Shown in pieces: positions 28,081 to 33,035 of a DNA stretch of 33,035 bases. Position numbers and translations under genes: made by a program. The notes under the pieces are model-generated. The model made no database searches and had not been told where the DNA came from. It was given only the letters and a program-made list of their open reading frames with translations. The stretch comes from Promineifilum sp. (lineage in GTDB: Bacteria; Chloroflexota; Anaerolineae; Promineifilales; Promineifilaceae), in NCBI GenBank assembly GCA_018058545.1, contig JAGOZU010000026.1, forward strand, positions 1 to 33,035, given 5' to 3'. Position 1 is the first letter of the stretch; the number at the start of each line of letters is the position of its first letter.

Positions 28081-28824
28081 TTAAAGTGCGGCGGAAGCCC
28101 CAAGTTGTTCCAGCCAGCCGTTGGCCACGCGCTCGGCCAGCGCGTCAAGGGTGCCCTGACCGTGGAGAATAGACGGATCGGGGGGAGCGACATCCTCGGC
28201 GGCGATCCAATAGGTATGAAGGCCTGCCGCGGCCGCCGGAGCGATGTCGTTTTTCCAGTCGTCACCGACCATGAGCGCCTGTTCCGGGCGAACGCCGACG
28301 GTGGCCAGAATCTCCCGGTAATAGGCCGGCTGGGGTTTGGCGGCGTGCATGTTCTCGTAGGTCGTCACCAGCGCAAAATCGTATTGGCTGACGGGCAGCC
28401 CCGCCCACTCCAGCCGATGCTCGATGGCGCGTTGTGGAAAGAGCGGGTTGGTGGCCACGACAACCGAAAGGCCGCGCTCCATCGCCATGTTGACCAGTTG
28501 CGCCGCTGCGGGCCGCATTTCGGTCTGGGCTTGCAAGCGCAGAAAGTCATCCTCATAAAAGTGAGTGAAGAAAGGCTCCAGTTCATCCCGCTTGCCGCCG
28601 GTCATTCCTTCGAAAGCGCGCCAGAAGACCTGGTCATTGGTCAGCGCCGGGTCGGTGTTTTGCACCATGACCTGCGTGGCCTGGATGAGCGAGGGCAGGA
28701 AAGTCGCCTCATCGAAGTGGGGTCGGGCATAGTCGCTAAGGAGCGAGAAATAGCCGTTCATAAAGTTTTGGACGCTATTACCCAGCAGGGTATCGTCCAG
28801 ATCGAGCAACAGGGATTTAATCAT
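28081..28824 (-). CDS. HAD family hydrolase
   Basis: This 247-residue haloacid-dehalogenase-type phosphatase has motif I DLDDT at the N-terminus (nucleophile Asp8, acid/base Asp10), a helical cap region (about 20-100), the motif II Thr in VVVATNPL, motif III Lys in the NMHAAKPQP segment, and motif IV GDDWKNDI. All catalytic residues are present. The substrate cannot be predicted; members of this subgroup act on small phosphorylated metabolites. It is middle gene of an operon, following the Cys-rich protein by 30 bases and preceding DinB by 21. Confidence 0.92.
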   Translation of the reverse strand: MIKSLLLDLDDTLLGNSVQNFMNGYFSLLSDYARPHFDEATFLPSLIQATQVMVQNTDPALTNDQVFWRAFEGMTGGKRDELEPFFTHFYEDDFLRLQAQTEMRPAAAQLVNMAMERGLSVVVATNPLFPQRAIEHRLEWAGLPVSQYDFALVTTYENMHAAKPQPAYYREILATVGVRPEQALMVGDDWKNDIAPAAAAGLHTYWIAAEDVAPPDPSILHGQGTLDALAERVANGWLEQLGASAAL

Positions 28825-28854
28825 GATACTCTGTCGTTGGCTCCAGACGACCGT

Positions 28855-29199
28855 TTATTCCAGGTCGTTGAACAGTTCGCGCAGGCCTGGCCGCTCGGCG
28901 GCGCATTTAGGGCAGCCGGCTTCGGGTTTGGTTACTTCGATGAGATGGCGGCTGCAAAAGGCATAGACTTCAATATGGCGATTGAGGCCCAACAGGCCCG
29001 GTTTCACCGTCGCCTCCAGCACCAGGTCGGGATTGCTGTTGGCGTGCAGGATGCCGGGGACGGGGCAGTTGAAGCAATCCTTGGGTCGCCATTTGGGGGA
29101 GCGGGGATTGGCTTTGATGAGCCGGCACTCCTGCTCCGAACGGCCGCGGAAGAAATCCTGGTAATAGAAGCGGCACTCTTTGCCGGCCGGCGTGATCAT
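28855..29199 (-). CDS. Cys-rich putative metal-binding protein, unknown function
   Basis: This 114-residue protein has seven cysteines, including CFNC (residues 42-45) and CPKC (95-98), plus His and Cys in the YAFCSRH segment. The two CxxC pairs suggest a zinc site or Fe-S cluster. The N-terminus has an YYQDFFRGR segment that looks like a conserved core. I cannot assign a named family. It is first gene of the operon with the HAD phosphatase and DinB, directly downstream of the tRNA terminator. No signal peptide was seen, so it is cytoplasmic. Confidence 0.65.
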   Translation of the reverse strand: MITPAGKECRFYYQDFFRGRSEQECRLIKANPRSPKWRPKDCFNCPVPGILHANSNPDLVLEATVKPGLLGLNRHIEVYAFCSRHLIEVTKPEAGCPKCAAERPGLRELFNDLE

Positions 29200-29226
29200 G
29201 CGTTGCGCATTACTCCGAAAAACAAA

Positions 29227-29250
29227 GAGCGGCGCCGATAAGCGCCGCTC
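29227..29250 (-). terminator. Intrinsic terminator of the tRNA operon
   Basis: A perfect nine-base stem (29227-29235 with 29242-29250) has a six-base loop. On the minus strand it is followed by a T-rich tract (TTTGTTTTT). It lies 10 bases after the last tRNA and 27 bases before the Cys-rich protein gene, so it should separate the two units. Confidence 0.85.
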
Positions 29251-29260
29251 AAAAATACAG

Positions 29261-29334
29261 TACGCCCTGAGGGATTCGAACCCCCGGCCTCATGGTTCGT
29301 AGCCATGCGCTCTAATCCACTGAGCTAAGGGCGC
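29261..29334 (-). tRNA. tRNA-Arg (anticodon ACG)
   Basis: A 74-base cloverleaf fits on the minus strand. The seven-pair acceptor includes one G-U, the anticodon stem is CATGG/CCATG around the loop CTACGAA (anticodon ACG), and the T loop is TTCGAAT. The ACG anticodon would be edited to ICG to read CGU, CGC and CGA. No CCA is encoded. It is the last of three tRNAs in the operon. Confidence 0.95.
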
Positions 29335-29438
29335 GTGGATCGACTGTTTAATAGAGTAGCAGAAATGCCGGTCATCGGCAAGCGTCAAGACGATTCACTT
29401 ATCAAGTCGCGACTGATCGGGTCGTGATGGACAATGAG

Positions 29439-29527
29439 CGGGGAGGATGGGATTCGAACCCATGACCGAGTTTTAGCCCGGTAACCGCTTAGCAGGCGGC
29501 CCCAATCGACCTCTCTGGCACCTCCCC
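29439..29527 (-). tRNA. tRNA-Ser (anticodon GCU)
   Basis: This is an 89-base class II tRNA with a long variable arm (CCGGG/CTCGG stem). The acceptor GGGGAGG pairs with CCTCCCC, and the anticodon loop is CTGCTAA (anticodon GCT). The T loop is TTCGAAT and the discriminator is G, as expected for serine. It is the middle tRNA of the operon. Confidence 0.95.
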
Positions 29528-29568
29528 AATCCATGGGCGAAGCCGTCTTGCATTCGATTGTCAATAAC

Positions 29569-29659
<91 letters not shown>

Positions 29660-29690
29660 GGGCCAACCCGTGGGGGAACGTCGAACAGAA

Positions 29691-29719
29691 AGTATATCAT
29701 GGCCCCCAAGGCGTGTCAA
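29691..29719 (-). promoter_or_regulatory. Near-consensus promoter of the tRNA operon
   Basis: On the minus strand a perfect -35 TTGACA (29714-29719) and the -10 TATACT (29691-29696) are separated by exactly 17 bases. This is the best promoter in the window, as expected for a stable-RNA operon, and predicts a start near 29684. Confidence 0.85.
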
Positions 29720-30102
29720 AGCGAATGGGCAGCCGGCCTCTCATCCAGCAAGCTGCCGGTCGCGGCCGATCCTTGATAAGGAGCTGCGTTAGGCAGAGGA
29801 TCGTTCGATATATTATGAGTAGAATCTAAGTTTGGGAACCGGGGTATCCCGGGGAACGTTATACTGCTGAGTGGCCGCGGGCATATAACCGGATGCGGAT
29901 TGGAGTGAAGGCCGGGATTGAACTTCCAAATTTCTCTCATAAATCGCGCCGACGTTAACATTGTTCCAGAGCATCCACGACAGGCGGATCTGTTTCCTGC
30001 TTCGTGGATCGTCTTTCACCCAGAGCTTGCCCCAACTTGTCGAAGATCGTTCGACCAGGCCCCAAGTTTTCCAACCATATTTCGTAAGGAGTTGAGAAGA
30101 GA
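29720..30102. other. Long upstream region of the META lipoprotein gene
   Basis: This 383-base stretch has no supported gene. It holds an isolated TATACT (29860-29865) with no good -35, a CCGGG-GTAT-CCCGG repeat near 29839-29852, and two hairpins in the presumed leader. The larger is an eight-base stem (29973-29980 with 30002-30009) extended by four inner pairs with a two-base bulge. The smaller is GTCGAA-GATCG-TTCGAC at 30039-30055. If TATACT is used, the leader is about 230 bases. No known riboswitch class is recognised. Confidence 0.4.
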
Positions 30103-32394
30103 ATGAAACGTCTGTTACTGATAGTTTTGCTTGTCTCGCTGACGGCGTTGGCTGCTTGTAGCCAGCAAGAGACGCCCCAGCCCCAACCGACGGCCGAGGC
30201 CGTTGTAGCCCCCACCGAGGCCCCGGCAGCAGTGGAGCCGACGGCGGTGCCCGCCCCCACCGAGGAGCCGGCCCCGGCCATCGTCGTCGACCCGGCCCTT
30301 GTCAACACGCTTTGGTATTGGACCCGCCGCGACGCGGCCGAGCCGATCGAAGTCTCCAATCCCGAGAACTATAACTTGCTGTTCAATGAGGACGGCACGT
30401 TCTTTGCCGGTCTCGACTGCAACCGGGGTAGTGGTATGTATACCACGCCCGGCGACGGCACACTCACAATGGAAGCGGGCATGACCACCGCCGCCATGTG
30501 CGCGGAAGATTCGCTGTTCGACACGATGCTCACTCTAATCGCCAACGCGGCCTCTTATGAGATCGTGGAAGATGGTGAAATCCTGCTCATCACCGCGGCC
30601 GACGGCTCGACCGACTCCTTCCGCTCGGCCGATACCTTCACCGCCGCGCCGCCTGCCATGGAAAATGCGGACCCCGATCTGGTCGACCGCGTTTGGCAGT
30701 GGTACAGCCGCGCCGTCGGTGAGCAGGTTACCACGATCGCGACACCTGAAAAATATGCCCTGACCTTTAATGATGACGGCTCGTTCTTCGCCACCCTCGG
30801 TTGTAATGTCGGCGGCGGCAGCTACACCAGCGATGCCCCCGGCGCCATGCAGATGACGCTGGAGCGGACGACCATGGCTTACTGCTCCGATGATGCCTAC
30901 ACTGGGCCGATGGAAGCGTTATTTGGCTCGGCTATCACCTATACTTTTGATGAGAACGGCGATGTCCTGGTGATAACTCATGAGGACGGCACTGTTGATA
31001 TGTTCCGCGCCGCCACGGATAAAACCCCCACCCTGACCGGCACGACCTGGCAGTGGCTGGGCACGATGACGGCCAAAGGCCCCATCACTGTGGCTGATTC
31101 CGCTCGCTATCTCGTGGAGTTCATGGACGACGGTTCGGTCGTCATCACCGCCGATTGCAATAACGTCATCGCCCAGTATACCGTCGATGAGAGTTCCATC
31201 ACCGTGACTCCCGGCCCCAGCACGCTGGTGGCTTGTGAGGAAGATTCCCAGGGCGATCTGTTCGTTCAGCAGTTGAGCGCCGCCGCCATCTACTTCTTCA
31301 AGGAAGGCGATCTCTACATCGATATGTTTGCCGACGGCGGTACGATGCGCTTCAGCCCGCTGCCCGATGTCGATCTGCCCGATCCCGAGGCCGGCGCCCC
31401 GACCGGCACCGTCAACGCGCCCGATGGCGTCTTCCTGCGCACCGGCCCCGGCACCAACTTCCCCAGCGTTGGCGCGGCCGCGCAGGGCGATAGCGGCACG
31501 TTGATCGGCATCAGCGAGGACAGCCAGTGGTTCGTGGTTCAGGCCCCCGGCTTCCCCAATGGCCGTGTCTGGGCGTTCGCCCAGTTCATCGACGCCACCG
31601 GTGCGGAGAACCTGCCGGTTGTGCCGACGCCGCCCCTGCCCAGCTCGCTCATCGGCCGCACCTGGCTGTGGCGAGGCACGACCACGCCTGTAGAAGAAAT
31701 CCATGTGGCTGACCCCACCCGCTATACCATTGATTTCCTGGCTGACGGCACTGCCGCCATCAAGGCCGATTGCAATCGCGTCGTCGCCGCCTACACCACG
31801 GACGGCCAGTCGATCACCATCACTCCCGGCCCCAGCACGATGGCCGCTTGCCCGGCCGATTCACAGGCTGACCTGTTTATCGTGCAGCTGAGCAATGCCG
31901 CCATTTACTTCTTCCAGGGCAACGATATGTTCATCGACCAGGCGTCCTCCAGCGGCACCATGCGGTTCACAACTGCCGCGGGGTTGCCTGCCCCGAGTCC
32001 GGCCCCTGAGACGACCGGCCCCGGCGATCTACCCTTCCGCGTCGTGTCCTTCGGCCCGGCCGGAGCCCAGACGCCGATCATTGATGGCACAGAAATCAGC
32101 GTCGCGTTCGACCAGGCCGGCGGGCGAGTCAGCGGCTTTTCAGGCTGCAACTCTTTCTTTGGCGAGCTGCGTACGCAATCGGGCGCTTTCGGCATGGGTC
32201 CCTTTGGCAGCACGATGATGTTTTGCGCCGAGCCGGAAGGTGTGATGGAGCAAGAGGCGGCTTTCCTGGCTGCTCTTGGTGGAGCCACCAGCTTTGAATG
32301 GGCCGTCGCTCCCAATTCGTTCATCACCAACGGCTCGGTTAACTACACGCTGGCCGATGGTTCGACCGGCGTCATCACCCTCGTCTCGCCCTAA
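30103..32394 (+). CDS. Lipoprotein with five META-like repeats and one SH3 domain
   Basis: The 763-residue product starts with a lipoprotein signal (ALAAC, Cys19) and a Pro/Glu-rich spacer (about 20-62). Four META-like repeats follow at about 66-175, 193-303, 311-420 and 516-624, with a bacterial SH3 domain at about 434-500. A last, classic META/HslJ domain lies at about 644-761. Each repeat has a CN-containing Cys and a second Cys 26-27 residues on (106/133, 234/261, 352/378, 557/583, 682/708), probably a disulfide each. Repeats 3 and 4 are the most alike (shared TPGPST segment). META domains are found in surface and stress proteins (HslJ). SH3 suggests cell-wall contact. TAAGGAG lies 11 bases before the ATG. 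The gene ends at the terminator at 32487-32547. Confidence 0.85.
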   Translation: MKRLLLIVLLVSLTALAACSQQETPQPQPTAEAVVAPTEAPAAVEPTAVPAPTEEPAPAIVVDPALVNTLWYWTRRDAAEPIEVSNPENYNLLFNEDGTFFAGLDCNRGSGMYTTPGDGTLTMEAGMTTAAMCAEDSLFDTMLTLIANAASYEIVEDGEILLITAADGSTDSFRSADTFTAAPPAMENADPDLVDRVWQWYSRAVGEQVTTIATPEKYALTFNDDGSFFATLGCNVGGGSYTSDAPGAMQMTLERTTMAYCSDDAYTGPMEALFGSAITYTFDENGDVLVITHEDGTVDMFRAATDKTPTLTGTTWQWLGTMTAKGPITVADSARYLVEFMDDGSVVITADCNNVIAQYTVDESSITVTPGPSTLVACEEDSQGDLFVQQLSAAAIYFFKEGDLYIDMFADGGTMRFSPLPDVDLPDPEAGAPTGTVNAPDGVFLRTGPGTNFPSVGAAAQGDSGTLIGISEDSQWFVVQAPGFPNGRVWAFAQFIDATGAENLPVVPTPPLPSSLIGRTWLWRGTTTPVEEIHVADPTRYTIDFLADGTAAIKADCNRVVAAYTTDGQSITITPGPSTMAACPADSQADLFIVQLSNAAIYFFQGNDMFIDQASSSGTMRFTTAAGLPAPSPAPETTGPGDLPFRVVSFGPAGAQTPIIDGTEISVAFDQAGGRVSGFSGCNSFFGELRTQSGAFGMGPFGSTMMFCAEPEGVMEQEAAFLAALGGATSFEWAVAPNSFITNGSVNYTLADGSTGVITLVSP

Positions 32395-32486
32395 TGGAGA
32401 AGACTATCGCAGATATTCAGTTATGAGCCTGCGGGTCATGTGATATCTGCCCTGAGTTCTCATTAGAGCGAATTGAAACAATAAAT

Positions 32487-32547
32487 AATCCCGCCGGCCG
32501 ATCGGTCTCTGGTCACCAGACCAACCGAACAGCCGGCGGGATTTTTT
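32487..32547. terminator. Large bidirectional terminator
   Basis: A perfect 12-base stem (32487-32498 with 32532-32543) is followed by a T-run on the plus strand and preceded by an A-rich run. The 33-base loop holds further self-complementary sequence around CTGGTCACCAG. It lies between the META lipoprotein gene and the convergent C39-like gene. Confidence 0.85.
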
Positions 32548-32578
32548 CATGCCAATCCTTGCCGGAAGGACCGACCTA

Positions 32579-33035
32579 CTACATCCAGTAGACCAGGGTC
32601 GATTTAATCGCCTGGCGCAGGTTCTCCTCTTTTGTTTGACCGGCGATCCGATTGCCGTATTTCAGCATCAGCGAGCGCGGCTGATCCCGAACCTGATCGG
32701 CCGCCACGACCGGGTCGAGGATCAGGTAATCGTCTCCCAATGGTGTCCGTTGCACGATGATCACCCAATGCTGCTCGATGTTGGAATCAAAGAGGCCGTT
32801 GTTGGGCTTGACGTCCACCTGGGCCAGGACAATATAGCCGGCCGCCAGCGCGTTGTCGATTCGCGCGATGGGGTTCTCTCCCGTCCATTGGGTATCCGGG
32901 ATATTGGAGTCCTCAAACGATCTCAGGTTAACCCCCTGATTCAATCCTGTCAGTACCTTGGTCGGAGCGATGAACTGCACGTTCGAGCCGACGAAGCCGT
33001 TCTCGCCCTCCAATAGCAGCCGGGTGTTGAGTTCC
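32579..33035 (-). CDS. C39-like peptidase domain protein, 5' end outside the window
   Basis: This is an open frame of 151 codons that runs off the right edge. Only the C-terminal part is seen. The segment GENGFVGSNVQF near the edge, the EQHWVIIVQRT segment (candidate catalytic His) and the following DDYLILDPV segment (candidate Asp) resemble papain-like C39-family peptidases. The Cys that would complete the triad must lie upstream, outside the window. A cell-wall or surface peptidase is plausible. The stop is just after the large terminator, and the final residues are hydrophobic/aromatic. The family assignment is tentative because the N-terminus is missing. Confidence 0.55.
   Translation of the reverse strand, partial: ELNTRLLLEGENGFVGSNVQFIAPTKVLTGLNQGVNLRSFEDSNIPDTQWTGENPIARIDNALAAGYIVLAQVDVKPNNGLFDSNIEQHWVIIVQRTPLGDDYLILDPVVAADQVRDQPRSLMLKYGNRIAGQTKEENLRQAIKSTLVYWM

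Noticed and set aside
28054-29241. Long plus-strand open frame (about 395 codons)
   Set aside because: It is antisense to the HAD phosphatase, which has all catalytic motifs, and to the Cys-rich gene. The frame is a by-product of GC-rich codons and shows no family features.

Overview
The window is a stretch of ordinary bacterial chromosome. It is GC-rich (roughly 60% by eye), densely coded on both strands, and has no phage, insertion-sequence or CRISPR signature. The best guess for the source is a member of the Chloroflexota (Anaerolineae or Ardenticatenia type). This rests on three things: lipoproteins and anchored proteins with long Thr-Pro linkers, MutS2 together with a lone Wzt-type ATPase and PrsW, and a Gram-positive-type LexA box in front of uvrB. 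The taxonomic call is inference; no rRNA gene is present.

Left part (1-10.9 kb). An anaerobic sulfatase-maturase-type radical SAM enzyme and an ABC half-transporter run rightward to a strong bidirectional terminator at 3211-3241. On the minus strand, reading right to left, come a Wzt-type polysaccharide-export ATPase, a secreted glycosidase-like protein with a CARDB domain, a GT2 glycosyltransferase, 6-phosphogluconate dehydrogenase and transketolase. The first three look like a small envelope-polysaccharide set. The last two are the pentose-phosphate pair, and the dehydrogenase has an unusual cofactor-site residue.

Middle part (10.9-20 kb). mutS2 and uvrB converge. uvrB has a well-formed promoter overlapped by a 14-bp LexA-like palindrome. 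Next come a lipoprotein glutaminyl cyclase, a very short relative of the PEP-synthase ATP-binding domain, a less GC-rich patch with an interrupted reading frame and two tiny genes ending at a strong terminator, and a two-gene operon (dienelactone hydrolase and a TIGR01777 epimerase).

Right part (20-33 kb). This holds a secreted protein with a Thr-Pro linker, a methyltransferase plus Cas4-like nuclease pair, an M23 peptidase lipoprotein, lipoate-protein ligase, a ComEA-type DNA-binding protein, a PrsW-type membrane protease and a three-gene operon (Cys-rich protein, HAD phosphatase, DinB). A three-tRNA operon (Ser-UGA, Ser-GCU, Arg-ACG) follows, with a near-consensus promoter and its own terminator. 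The part ends with a large lipoprotein carrying five META-like repeats and one SH3 domain, and an incomplete C39-like peptidase gene that runs off the right edge.

A recurring theme is promoters whose -10 box lies so close to the ATG that the transcript would be leaderless or nearly so. I found no clear new multi-gene system. The most rewarding items are the SOS box of uvrB, the probable NAD-type 6PGDH, the miniature PEP-synthase-like protein, the low-GC patch at 17.4-18.2 kb and the repeat-built META lipoprotein.
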